In this document: positions 49,745 through 58,551 of the stretch, one piece after another
Position numbering within the stretch: position 1 is the first letter of the stretch
How the letters are laid out: each line of letters starts with the position of its first letter
Assembly: GCA_030147805.1 (NCBI GenBank)
Contig: JASBUR010000019.1
Span: 1-64,000 of the forward strand
DNA: 64,000 bases
Source of the DNA: Sphingomonadaceae bacterium
GTDB taxonomy: Bacteria; Pseudomonadota; Alphaproteobacteria; Sphingomonadales; Sphingomonadaceae
Direction: 5' to 3'
Position numbers and translations under genes: made by a program
The notes under the pieces: model-generated
Told to the model about the DNA's origin: nothing
Seen by the model: the letters and a program-made list of their open reading frames with translations, nothing else
Database searches by the model: none

Positions 49745-50307
49745 GACGGCGCGCTCCCGGCGCCGTCCCGCCAGGCATCGAAGCGCGTCTGCGGTTTCCA
49801 GCTGGCGCCCCTGTCGTTCGACGCCTCGACGATCATCGACCAGCCGCCCGATGTCGGCAGGAAGCTCAGGCGGTTGAAATATTTGACACCCCTGTAGGCG
49901 TAGTGGGTCCCCGAACCCACATTCGATACGACGAGGGCGCCATCGGCACCGAAGTCGCCGTCATAGATATCGATCAGTCCCGACTGATCGTCGCGCGACG
50001 CGATCCGATAGCGCCCCTGCGCATGGTCGTATGAGAAGACGATGATGTAGCGGTATTTGCCGCTGACCATCTCGGTCTCGAGATACAGATCGTTGAGGCT
50101 CGGCCGAAAATGCGCGGCCTTTGCGGTCCCCGCGCCCCAGCCGCCGGCCTTGTCGGCGTTTCGCATGCAGCCGCGCCAATCGCCCTTCAGGAACTGCAGA
50201 CGCTCGACGCCGGCGCGCAGCTTCGTCCGGAAATCGTCCTGCGCCGACGCCGCGGGCGCCCACAGCACGGCGGCGCACGTCATCGCAACTGTCCATCGAC
50301 CCTTCAT
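49738..50307 (-). CDS. Secreted protein of unknown function, 189 aa
   Basis: Signal peptide (GRWTVAMTCAAVLWAPAASA) then a beta-barrel-like domain (LKGDWRGCMRNADKAGGWGA, LYLETEMVSGKYRYIIVFSY, GSGTHYAYRGVKYFNRLSFL). It resembles lipocalin-type DUF1579 proteins but I cannot assign it firmly. The ATG at 50307 is directly before the signal peptide; upstream in-frame ATG would add 41 unlikely residues. Confidence 0.65.
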   Translation of the reverse strand: MKGRWTVAMTCAAVLWAPAASAQDDFRTKLRAGVERLQFLKGDWRGCMRNADKAGGWGAGTAKAAHFRPSLNDLYLETEMVSGKYRYIIVFSYDHAQGRYRIASRDDQSGLIDIYDGDFGADGALVVSNVGSGTHYAYRGVKYFNRLSFLPTSGGWSMIVEASNDRGASWKPQTRFDAWRDGAGSAPSC

Positions 50308-50429
50308 CGTCGTCCGTCTCCGTCGATCACTTGCCCCCGCATGCCGGGGCCACCGGGGACCTGCGAGCGACGAGGGACGAAAGCGCGAAACCGGTACGCG
50401 AACGTTGCGGGTCCGCCCCGACGACGCCA

Positions 50430-51917
50430 CTATTTCTGCAGGGCGCGGTAGCGCCGCTCGTCCGCGGCGTTGAGCAGCACCGCCGTTTCGCCGAGCGGTC
50501 GGAACGGGAAGGTGCCGCCGGCAAAGCGCCAGCCTTCGTCCGCCATCGCCATCACCGCATATTCAGGCTGCGGCGGCTGTCTGGCGCCGTGGTAGCGCGA
50601 GCGGATCGTGAACAGCACATAGTCGACGTCCTCGCGGTAGCAGTGTCCGTGCTCGGTACAGGGGATCTGCGCGGCGCTGACGCGCAGCGCCCTGTCGATG
50701 TCGAACTCCGCCAGCCCCCCCGTGCGGCGCTGCGCGGCCCGCATCCCGCGGCTCCAGCGGCCGGCGCTTCTCCAATAGCGTATCCCGGGGTGGGTCAGCA
50801 GCCACTGCGTTCGGAAGGCGCCGGCGCGAAAGGCGTCGGCCCATTGCAGGAAGGCGGCGCGCGCCGCATCGATCGCCGGATCGACGGCGCCGGGCGGCGC
50901 CGCAGCCCGGTCCGCTCCGAACCGCGCCAGCGCCGTCGCCAGCGCGTCGGGGGCCGCGACGGGAATATGCGGCTCGATCCCCCGACCTTCGATCACGCCG
51001 GCGCGCCAGGAGACGTAGCTGGCGATCGGCGCATAGAGCTGCAGCCCCTGCGGGAGGTCGAAGGGCATCTGCGAAAGCATCTGGCCCGCGGTTCGTTCGC
51101 CGACGATGATCGCGCCCGCCGACGCGGCGAGCGCGTCGGCGGTCATCTCGGCGGCGCTGGCGGTCCGTCGGCTGGTCAGCACATAGCCCGGGCCGCCGAA
51201 ATGCGGGGCCGCGGGTTGGAACTGGACGCGCGTCACCGGCGCCGCGACGACGTCGCGCCAGAACGACCGGATCGACCATCCCGTCCAGGGCGAGAGACCA
51301 TTCACCGCCGCCCGCGGCGGGGGCGCGCGATGCGCGCGCGTCCACTTGCGCGAATAGAAGGCGCCCGCGTCATGCGGCCGCTGGATGAGATGGGCGGCGA
51401 GCGCGACCCCGACGAAGGCGCCGCCGCCGTTCGATCGCAGATCGACGATCAGCCCGCGCGCCGGCCGCGCCGCCACCTCGGCCATCGACGCGTGTACGCG
51501 GGCGATCGTGTCGCTTCCCATCATCGTGTTGATCGTGAGGATGGCGACGTCGCCCCGCCATTCGAGGCTCAGCGCCTTGGGCCCGGCCTCCATGGCGTCG
51601 AGCATCGCCGCGGTCGCCTCGGCCGTGCCGTGCGCGGGGGTCAGGCGCACATGCGATGTCGGCCCGGCCTGCCAGAGCCGATTATAGGCCTCGGCAAAGG
51701 CCTTCGGATCGCTCGCCGCTTGATCGAGCGCCGCCGCCTCGGTCCGCACCTTGGCGTAGCTCTCGGTCACGAGGACGGCGGGATCGAAGATGTTGCGTCG
51801 CAGCACGTCGTCGATGACGACCGAAAGCGCCGCCGCGGGCGGTTGCGGCGCTTCGCCCGCGGCGGCGAGCAGCGTGACCGCAGCGGCGGCGAGGATCGGC
51901 AGCACCAGGATACGCAT
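50430..51917 (-). CDS. Secreted S41 peptidase fused to a DUF4019-like domain
   Basis: 495 aa with signal peptide (RILVLPILAAAAVTLLAAAG). Residues 30-330 form a tail-specific-protease domain (DVAILTINTMMGSDTIARVH, GLIVDLRSNGGGAFVGVALA, LTSRRTASAAEMTADALAAS with the likely Ser in ASAAEM, and EPHIPV). The C-terminal part (AFLQWADAFRAGAFRTQWLL ... GHCYREDVDYVLFTIRSRYH ... AVMAMADEGWRFAGGTF) matches DUF4019. Likely periplasmic; role unknown. Confidence 0.75.
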   Translation of the reverse strand: MRILVLPILAAAAVTLLAAAGEAPQPPAAALSVVIDDVLRRNIFDPAVLVTESYAKVRTEAAALDQAASDPKAFAEAYNRLWQAGPTSHVRLTPAHGTAEATAAMLDAMEAGPKALSLEWRGDVAILTINTMMGSDTIARVHASMAEVAARPARGLIVDLRSNGGGAFVGVALAAHLIQRPHDAGAFYSRKWTRAHRAPPPRAAVNGLSPWTGWSIRSFWRDVVAAPVTRVQFQPAAPHFGGPGYVLTSRRTASAAEMTADALAASAGAIIVGERTAGQMLSQMPFDLPQGLQLYAPIASYVSWRAGVIEGRGIEPHIPVAAPDALATALARFGADRAAAPPGAVDPAIDAARAAFLQWADAFRAGAFRTQWLLTHPGIRYWRSAGRWSRGMRAAQRRTGGLAEFDIDRALRVSAAQIPCTEHGHCYREDVDYVLFTIRSRYHGARQPPQPEYAVMAMADEGWRFAGGTFPFRPLGETAVLLNAADERRYRALQK

Positions 51918-52017
51918 CGACTCTCCGGCGAGAATTCGGGGTCCCGCCGGCCAATCTAGCGACCGGCGCGCCGCGCTGCAGCGGAATTCACGTCACCGAA
52001 GCGGCCTTTGGTCCCGG

Positions 52018-52794
52018 TCAACATCCCAGCTCGCGGCGAACGGCATCGACATGCTGCTCGCTGACCGGCGGCCGGGCTCCCGACGCCATCGTCGCGCGAT
52101 ATTTGTCGGCGCCGTCCACGATCAGCCCGCGCAGCCGCTTCCGCCGGACGATCGCCGTGCGGTGCACGCGCAGGAACTCGGCGGGCGGGAGGCGTCGCTC
52201 GATCTCGCGCAGGGCACAGCGGTGCAGGACCGAGCGGCCGGCGAGATGCAACTCCACATAGTTGCCGGCGGTCCCGATCCATTCGACCTCGTCGATTGCA
52301 ATCCGCTCGATCATGCCGATCGAGCGGATGGTCAGAAACTCGAGCGGCGGTGGCGCCTGCCCGGCGCACCGCCTTCCCTGGTCGTCGGCAAAGGCGACCA
52401 CGGCCTGCGCCATGGCCGCGCGATAGGACAGCATCGTCTCGACGCGCTCGATCAACCGCGCGAAGCGGGCATCGTCGAAAGGCTTCAGCAGATAATCGAG
52501 CGCAAAGAGATCGAACGCGTCGATCGCGCGATCGTCGAAGGCCGTGACGAAGGCGATGCAGGGCGCGTCGGCGCGCGCCGCCAGTTCGCCGGCGAAATCG
52601 ATGCCGCTCTCGCCCGGCATGCGGATATCCAGGAGCACGAGGTCGACGCGCCGTCGCGCCAGCCGTTCACGCGCCTCGCCGACGCTGGCGCACTGGCCGG
52701 CCAGCGCCCACCCGGGATGGAGCGCGAGCGCGGCGGCGAGATTTTGCCGCGCCAGCGGCTCGTCATCGACGATCAGGGCCAGGCGGCTTGTCAT
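52018..52794 (-). CDS. LytTR-family response regulator
   Basis: 258 aa. REC domain with IVDDEPLARQ, phospho-acceptor Asp in DLVLLDIRMPGESGID, the switch Thr/Ser and conserved Lys in DYLLKPFD. The C-terminal LytTR DNA-binding domain has IDEVEWIGTAGNYVELHLAG and LRVHRTAIVRRK. Its start overlaps the 3' end of the kinase gene by 32 bp. It likely controls nearby secreted-protein genes, but no target is proven. Confidence 0.93.
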   Translation of the reverse strand: MTSRLALIVDDEPLARQNLAAALALHPGWALAGQCASVGEARERLARRRVDLVLLDIRMPGESGIDFAGELAARADAPCIAFVTAFDDRAIDAFDLFALDYLLKPFDDARFARLIERVETMLSYRAAMAQAVVAFADDQGRRCAGQAPPPLEFLTIRSIGMIERIAIDEVEWIGTAGNYVELHLAGRSVLHRCALREIERRLPPAEFLRVHRTAIVRRKRLRGLIVDGADKYRATMASGARPPVSEQHVDAVRRELGC

Positions 52795-53896
52795 CGATCG
52801 CCTCCACAGGGATTTCGAGGGTGGCGACGAACCGATCGGCGTGCTGCTCGGTCGTCAGGAGGGCGCGCGACCCATAGAGCGCCGCGAGCCGGTCGCGGGT
52901 GATCGCGAGGCCCATGTTGGTGCCCGGCGGCGCGGGTTGCGTGAAATTCGGGTCGAGGCTGTTGGCCACGCGGAAGCGCATCATGTCGGCACCGCTCAGC
53001 TTCAGTTCGATCGATATCGATCCCGGGGCGGGGCTTCGCTCGACGCCATGCTTGACGGCATTTTCGACCAGCGGCTGCAGCAGCAGCGGCGGGCAGGCCA
53101 GTTCCGACCATCGGCCGTCTTCGACATCGACGGCGATGCTCAGTCGCTCGCCATGCCTCAGCCGCTGCAGGCGCAGATATTGTGCGATGAAGACGATCTC
53201 CGCGGCCATCGACATCCAGCCGGATCGACTCGCCCGCAGCGCATGGCGGATGAGATCGCTCAGCTCGGTGAGCGCGGCGAGCGCAGCACCCCGCTCGCCC
53301 GTCCGCACGAGCGCCGAGACGCTGTTCAGGCTGTTGAACAGGAAGTGCGGCTCGAGCTGTCCCTGCAGGAGCGTGAGCCGCAGCTGCAGATTCTCCGAGC
53401 GTTCGCGGTGGAGGGCGAGATCGCGCTCGACGGTTCGTTGCCACGCCGCCATTGCCAGATGGGCAGCGCAGGTGCCCGTCAGGATCATCACATCGGTCCA
53501 CCAGCCGAACCGGCTCTGGCTGGCGATGACCGCGGAGAGCTGCGCGAGCGGCCGGCCTTCCTGAATGACTTCGACGAGGGCTTGATAGACCAGGTAGGCT
53601 GGAAAGAAGACGATCAGCACGCTCGCCATGAGTCCGGCGACCCACAGCGGTCGCTCTCCCAGCCGGGGCCAGCGCGCAAAGGCAACGTAGAGTCCCCAGC
53701 TCAACAGCATCAGCGGCACGAAATAGGGTAGTGCGGCCACGATCGCGTCCGCCGGGGGTGGCGCGGCGCCGCGCGCCCGTGCGTCGAACAGACGGGCCAC
53801 TGCCATCGCGGCTGCCAGCAGTCCCCAGGTGGCGATGGCGATGAGCAGCGCGCGCCATGGCGACGGATGGCCCAGGGGAGTGGCGCCCTTCTTCAT
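52763..53896 (-). CDS. LytS/YehU-type sensor histidine kinase
   Basis: 377 aa. Four N-terminal membrane helices (residues 15-160) without a recognised sensor domain, then the His_kinase family motif LQGQLEPHFLFNSLNSVSAL with the phospho-acceptor His, and an HATPase with LLQPLVENAVKHGV (N box) and GTNMGLAITRDRL (G box). Pairs with the overlapping LytTR regulator. About 290 bp upstream to the next gene show no gene. Confidence 0.92.
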   Translation of the reverse strand: MKKGATPLGHPSPWRALLIAIATWGLLAAAMAVARLFDARARGAAPPPADAIVAALPYFVPLMLLSWGLYVAFARWPRLGERPLWVAGLMASVLIVFFPAYLVYQALVEVIQEGRPLAQLSAVIASQSRFGWWTDVMILTGTCAAHLAMAAWQRTVERDLALHRERSENLQLRLTLLQGQLEPHFLFNSLNSVSALVRTGERGAALAALTELSDLIRHALRASRSGWMSMAAEIVFIAQYLRLQRLRHGERLSIAVDVEDGRWSELACPPLLLQPLVENAVKHGVERSPAPGSISIELKLSGADMMRFRVANSLDPNFTQPAPPGTNMGLAITRDRLAALYGSRALLTTEQHADRFVATLEIPVEAIDDKPPGPDRR

Positions 53897-54184
53897 CCCC
53901 CGAACCTAGGGCGGGCGCGCCAGCCCGTCACCGCACTTTGCGTCGTCAAAGCGCTGTTTCGCCCCCCGCGGCTTGACGCGGCCGGCTTTTCCACTGCGCG
54001 CCTGGCGCTTGCCATCGCCAGCGGATCCGGTCGTCGGAAGGTTGATGTCGCCAAGGCAGGCTTTCGCCCCATCGCCGTTGCCGTCGCCGTGCCACCGGAC
54101 TGACAGTGGCGCGGATACTTCCTGCCCGTGCCGGGTAAAGCCCGTCGGCGCCGCCCCGGCACGGCCCCTGCGAAAGGCCCGATC

Positions 54185-54715
54185 ATGACATTTGCCCGCA
54201 CGTTCCTCGTCGCGGCGCTCGCCGCCACAGCGATGCCCGTAGGCGCGCAGACCCCGGCCCCGCGGACCGGCCCGACGGCCTATCTGCAGGCCGGCGCGGC
54301 AACGGCGCCGGTCGCCGACGCCTATCTGAAGGCCTATATCGGCCTGGACTGGGATCGTCTGGAGACGATGCTCGCCGACGATGCCAGCTTCCACGATCCG
54401 ACGGCCGCGCGCCTGTTCACCGGTCTCGCCGCGCAAGGCAAGGCGCGGATGATGACTACCTTTCGCACCAACTATGCCGGGCTGAAGCGTATGGCGTTCC
54501 GCTCGACGCGAACGATCCACTCGGGCGATCTCGCCCTCTACGAAGGCGATCTCGATTACACGCTCGATATGGGCGATGGGCGCGATGTGACGAGCGTCGC
54601 GCCGATGGTGATCGTGATCGAGGTCAGGGACGGCAAGGTCGCCAGCCACCGCGACTATGTCGACTACGCGCCCTTCATCGCGGCCGAGCGCGCCAGCCGC
54701 CCGGCGAAGAAGTAG
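54185..54715 (+). CDS. Secreted NTF2-like protein, paralogue 1
   Basis: 176 aa: signal peptide (FARTFLVAALAATAMPVGA-Q), then a SnoaL/NTF2-like domain (GAATAPVADAYLKAYIGLDW, DRLETMLADDASFHDPTAAR, FRSTRTIHSGDLALYEGDLD, VASHRDYVDYAPFI). It is clearly paralogous to 54835-55374 in the opposite orientation. Start by ATG at 54185. No catalytic residues can be named. Confidence 0.8.
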   Translation: MTFARTFLVAALAATAMPVGAQTPAPRTGPTAYLQAGAATAPVADAYLKAYIGLDWDRLETMLADDASFHDPTAARLFTGLAAQGKARMMTTFRTNYAGLKRMAFRSTRTIHSGDLALYEGDLDYTLDMGDGRDVTSVAPMVIVIEVRDGKVASHRDYVDYAPFIAAERASRPAKK

Positions 54716-54834
54716 CGGCGCCCGCGGCCGGGGGCGGCGCGCCGCCCGCCAGGGCCATCCGGCGGCTCACCCAACCGAACGGCTCGTGCCATTCGTCCGC
54801 GTCCGGGCCGAGGCGTGCAGGACAGCGAGCCGGC

Positions 54835-55374
54835 TCACTTGCGCGGCGGTCGGTTGGCGCGTTCGGCGAGGACGAACGGCGCATAGTCGACATAGTCACG
54901 GTGGCTGAAGATCTTGCCGTCCTTCACCTCGAGCACGACGACCATCGGGGTGGTGCTGCTGACGTCGCGGCCGTCGCGCATATCGATCGTCATGTCGAGA
55001 TCGCCTTCGTAGATGGCGAAATTCCCCGAATAGAGCGCTCGCTGCTGCCGGAAGTCGAACGCCTTCACCCCGGCGAACACCGTGCGGAGGCCCGTCATCA
55101 CCTGCGTTTTGCCGATCGCTCCTCCCCCGGCGCCGAACAACAGGGTGGCCGTCGGATCGTTGAGGCTGACGTCGTCTGCCAGGAGCGGCTCGAGCCGCGC
55201 CCAGTCCCGCGCGAAATAGGCCGCGAAATAGGCATCGGCGACGGGCCGCGTGGCGGCACCGGCCGCCATATAGACGGCCGGGCCGGCCGCTGCGGCCGCC
55301 GGGGTCGATTGCGCCCGCACCTGTAGCGCGGTCAGGAGCAGGGCCGCGGCAAGGATCGGGGCCAGCTTGTTCAC
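54835..55374 (-). CDS. Secreted NTF2-like protein, paralogue 2
   Basis: 179 aa with GTG start at 55374 behind GAGGAGGA. The signal peptide and mature domain match paralogue 1 segment by segment (GAATRPVADAYFAAYFARDW, RLEPLLADDVSLNDPTATLL, YEGDLDMTIDMRDGRDVSST, FSHRDYVDYAPFVLAERANR). The two genes are convergent with 119 bp between them. A local duplication with inversion followed by divergence is likely. Confidence 0.8.
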   Translation of the reverse strand: MNKLAPILAAALLLTALQVRAQSTPAAAAAGPAVYMAAGAATRPVADAYFAAYFARDWARLEPLLADDVSLNDPTATLLFGAGGGAIGKTQVMTGLRTVFAGVKAFDFRQQRALYSGNFAIYEGDLDMTIDMRDGRDVSSTTPMVVVLEVKDGKIFSHRDYVDYAPFVLAERANRPPRK

Positions 55375-55882
55375 GATGTCCTCCTCGATCTGATCCGCCG
55401 GCCGGGCGGCGGTCACGCCCCGGAAACCACGAGCGATGAACCCATGGCCGTCGGACGGGTTGAATCAAGCGAGAAGGGACAAAGACCGATATTGGCGCCA
55501 CCAACCCGCCCGCATGGCCAGCAGCGTCTGCCGGCGCGGCCCTCCTTCGTCGGGGTGGGCATAAGCGCTCGACCAGCGGGCTCCCGGCGCGAACCCGGGT
55601 TCGTCCACCCGATTTCGGAGCGTTGCGCAGCGGTGCGGAGCCGGCTGCGCCGTGGGGCGTCCCGGTCCGCCCGCCGCCCCGGCGCCCCGCACGGCGCCGG
55701 GCGGTCGCCTGTCGGCCGATCTTACACTTCTTCCGAGCGCCCAAAGTTAATCATATATTTTCGCGTCATTTTTCCTCTTGGCGCACTTATTGCTTCAAGT
55801 GCCGCGTGCGCGTGTCGCAGCGTTTCCCCATCCCGCAGTCCGAACATGTCGACACCGTCTGTCCGCCGGAGATTCTGACGCC
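55375..55882. other. Intergenic region before the recombinase-like gene
   Basis: 508 bp with no gene that I can support. It includes the 14-bp perfect palindrome CGAACCCGGGTTCG at 55590-55603, and an AT-rich island (AAGTTAATCATATATTTT near 55744) unlike the surrounding GC-rich DNA, a probable promoter region for the 55883 gene. Confidence 0.5.
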
Positions 55883-56536
55883 ATGAAGGTAGGCTATGCG
55901 CGCATCGACGGAGATGAGCGGAGTCTCGACGAGCAGGAAATGTTGCTGCGCAAGGCGGGTTGCGAGCGGCTGTTCAGCGACGACGACACCGACGCGCGCC
56001 CGGCCAACCTCGGCCTGCTCGAATGCCTGTCGACGCTGAAGGCCGGCGACCTGCTCGTCACCCCGCGCCTCGACCGGCCGGCGCATTCGCTGCCCAACCT
56101 CGTCGAGCTGCTCGATGATCTGGCGCGACGCGGGATCGGCTTCCGCTCGCTGCAGGAAGGCATCGACACCACCTCCGCCGACGGCGCGCTGGTCTCGCAC
56201 GTCATCGGCGCGCTCGCCGAGTTCCAGCGGTCGCTGATCAGCGAAAAGACGCGCGCCGGCATGGCGGCGGCGCAAGCGCAGGGCCGGCATCTCGGCCGGC
56301 CGCGCTCGCTCGACGACGAGCAGATTGCCGCGGCGCGGATCGCCATCGAGCAGAACGGCCGCAGCGCCGCCGAGGTCGCCGCCAGCTTCGGCATCCATCC
56401 GCGCACCTTGCAGCGGCTGCTCCGCGAGCAGGCCGGCGTCCCGCGCGCCGCACCGCTCGCCGCGGCGCGACCGCTCGTCCGGGAGGCCACGTCGTCGGGG
56501 GCGCTCCCGTTTCGCCGGAGCGGCGAGAAGCGCTAG
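55883..56536 (+). CDS. Serine-recombinase-like protein lacking catalytic residues
   Basis: 217 aa. The fold is that of small serine recombinases: VGYARIDGDERSLDEQEMLL, RLDRPAHSLPNLVELLDDL, GALAEFQRSLISEKTRAGMA, and a C-terminal Hin-like HTH (SAAEVAASFGIHPRTLQRLL). However, the nucleophile Ser of the YARVS motif is replaced by Asp (YARID, residue 9), and the second conserved Arg of DRxxRS is His (DRPAHS, residue 68). The protein should bind DNA but not cut it. It is convergent with the GGDEF/EAL gene (4-bp overlap of stops) and may act as a regulator. Confidence 0.85.
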   Translation: MKVGYARIDGDERSLDEQEMLLRKAGCERLFSDDDTDARPANLGLLECLSTLKAGDLLVTPRLDRPAHSLPNLVELLDDLARRGIGFRSLQEGIDTTSADGALVSHVIGALAEFQRSLISEKTRAGMAAAQAQGRHLGRPRSLDDEQIAAARIAIEQNGRSAAEVAASFGIHPRTLQRLLREQAGVPRAAPLAAARPLVREATSSGALPFRRSGEKR

Positions 56537-58551
56537 AGGTCGGCGACCGACACTTCGCCCGGGCGGGCGAATTGCGGGCCACGCGCCTCGATCTCGCCGG
56601 TGGCGCCGACCTGCCAGAGCGTCGGCAGTTCGGCGATGACCCGCGGCACGTGCACCGCGGCGACGGCGCGGCCGAACAGATAGCCCTGCCCGACATCGCA
56701 GCCCTCGCGGCGCAGCAGATTGACCTGCGCGAGGCTTTCGACGCCTTCGGCCACCGTGCTGATGCCGAGGCTCTGCCCCAGGCCGATCACCGCACGGACG
56801 ATCGCCAGATCATCGGGGTCGTCGGCGGCGCGCGCACTGATGAACGACTGGTCGATCTTGAGCGTGTCGACCGGGAATTGCTTGATGTGCGACAGCGACG
56901 CGTAACCGGTGCCGAAATCGTCGAGCGCGATCGTGGTGCCGGCACTGCTGAGCGTGTTGAGGATGCGTTCCACATTGTCGGCGATCTGGCCGATGAACAC
57001 CGATTCGGTGACCTCGAGCTCGAAGCGGGCGGGCGAGATGCCGGCGCGGTGGAGGCGCTCGAGCAGCCGCTCGGCGAAATCGCCGCGCACGAAGTCGGGC
57101 GCCGATCCGTTGATCGCGAGCCGCCGGAATTCGATACCGCGGTCAAGCCACCCGCGCGCGTCGTGGATCACCCGGTCGATCATCCGGTCGGTCAGGCGGG
57201 CGGCGAGTTCCATGTCGGCGAAGGCGGCGTCGATCGCCTTGGGCGGCTGCAGCCCGCGCCGGTGATGGTGCCAGCGCAGCAGCGCCTCGAACCCGACGAT
57301 CTCGCAGGTCTTCAGATCGACCTTCGCCTGGTAGAAGGGCACGATGCGATCATCGGCGATCGCGTCGCGCGCGATGAGGATCATCGCCGCGCGCTCCTCG
57401 ATGGATACGCGCATCTCCTCCTTGAAGATTCGCACCGCGCCACGCCCGGCGGCCTTCGCGTCGTACAGCGCCAGGCCGGCGCTGCGCAGCAGCGCCTGGC
57501 GGTCGCGCCCGTCGTCGGGGGCGAAAGCGGCACCGAGACTCGCCGAGCAGTCGATCGCCGCCCCCTGAAAGGCGAAGGAGGGCGTCAGACGCGCGGCGAT
57601 GGCCGATATCGTCTCGAGCGTCGCCCGGACCGGCGGCAGCCGCGGCACGACGATCGCGAACTCGTCGACGCCGAGACGCGCGACGGTTGCGCCCGCCGGT
57701 GCGATGTCGGTCAGTTGGTCGGCAAAGGCTCGCAGCAACGCGTCGCCGGCGGCAGGCCCCCAGGCGTCCCGGATCTCGGTGAAATTGTCGAGGCCGAGGA
57801 GGATGAGCCCGACCTTGTCGGGCCCCGCCGCGCCGAGCACTGCCTCCAGCTCGCGATCGAAGAAGCCGCGATTGGGCAGACCGGTCAGCGGGTCGTGGCT
57901 TGCCGTCCAGCGCAACGCATCCTCGGTCTGCTTGCGCTCGGAGATGTCGATCATCGCGCCGACCACCCAGCTCGGCGCTCCGGCATCGTCGCGGAACAGC
58001 CGGGCGCGGGCCAGGACGTGCGCATAGCTGTCGTCGGCGCGGCGAAAGCGGAACTCGGCGCTCCATGCCTCGTCGCCCGCCGCCAACGCCCGCCGCACAT
58101 TCTCGAGCGTGCCGGGACGATCGTCGGGGTGGATCCGTTCGAGACACCAGTCGACCGTCGTCCCGGCGCGCGCGTCGGGATAGCCGAAACGCTCGCCGAT
58201 CGCGTCGCCCCAGGCGATACCGCGCGATCCGACGCGCCACTCCCAGATCGCATCGGTGCTCGCCTCCGACGCCCGGCGATAGAAGGCCTCGCGCTCGCGC
58301 TGCGCGATGCCGTCATGGTGCAGGGTAGCGCCAGCCAGTTCGGCGTTCGCGATCGCCGGCGGCGGATCGGCCGGCGACGCTGTGGCGAACCGGCTCCGGA
58401 ACCGCCGCAGCGAGCGCCACAGCAGGAACGTCCCGACGATGTTGAGCACCGCCACCAACAGCACGACCGCGGCGACGATGCGCACCCCGGGATCGAGCCC
58501 GGAGAAGAACGATAGATCGCGAGCTGGCCCCGCCAAGGCACGCAGCGGCAT
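56533..58551 (-). CDS. PAS-GGDEF-EAL protein, probable c-di-GMP phosphodiesterase
   Basis: 672 aa from the ATG at 58551. One membrane helix (VRIVAAVVLLVAVLNIVGTF, residues 23-46), PAS (about 85-205), GGDEF-like domain (212-375) and EAL domain (395-650). The EAL motifs look intact: FEALLRW (421-427), ELEVTES, LDDFGTGYASL, KIDQSFI and AEGVES. The GGDEF site reads GVDEF (294-298), so diguanylate cyclase activity is doubtful. The start codon shares one base with the autotransporter stop (TGATG), so translation is coupled to it. Confidence 0.92.
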   Translation of the reverse strand: MPLRALAGPARDLSFFSGLDPGVRIVAAVVLLVAVLNIVGTFLLWRSLRRFRSRFATASPADPPPAIANAELAGATLHHDGIAQREREAFYRRASEASTDAIWEWRVGSRGIAWGDAIGERFGYPDARAGTTVDWCLERIHPDDRPGTLENVRRALAAGDEAWSAEFRFRRADDSYAHVLARARLFRDDAGAPSWVVGAMIDISERKQTEDALRWTASHDPLTGLPNRGFFDRELEAVLGAAGPDKVGLILLGLDNFTEIRDAWGPAAGDALLRAFADQLTDIAPAGATVARLGVDEFAIVVPRLPPVRATLETISAIAARLTPSFAFQGAAIDCSASLGAAFAPDDGRDRQALLRSAGLALYDAKAAGRGAVRIFKEEMRVSIEERAAMILIARDAIADDRIVPFYQAKVDLKTCEIVGFEALLRWHHHRRGLQPPKAIDAAFADMELAARLTDRMIDRVIHDARGWLDRGIEFRRLAINGSAPDFVRGDFAERLLERLHRAGISPARFELEVTESVFIGQIADNVERILNTLSSAGTTIALDDFGTGYASLSHIKQFPVDTLKIDQSFISARAADDPDDLAIVRAVIGLGQSLGISTVAEGVESLAQVNLLRREGCDVGQGYLFGRAVAAVHVPRVIAELPTLWQVGATGEIEARGPQFARPGEVSVADL

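Noticed and set aside
50121-51959. Plus-strand frame opposite the S41 protease gene (612 codons)
   Set aside because: Arg-rich antisense frame; the minus-strand gene has signal peptide and protease motifs.
55444-55878. Plus-strand frame before the recombinase-like gene (144 codons)
   Set aside because: Arg/Pro/Ser-rich with no domain; crosses a palindrome and an AT-rich promoter-like island.
56572-58515. Plus-strand frame opposite the GGDEF/EAL gene (647 codons)
   Set aside because: Antisense of a clear PAS-GGDEF-EAL protein.
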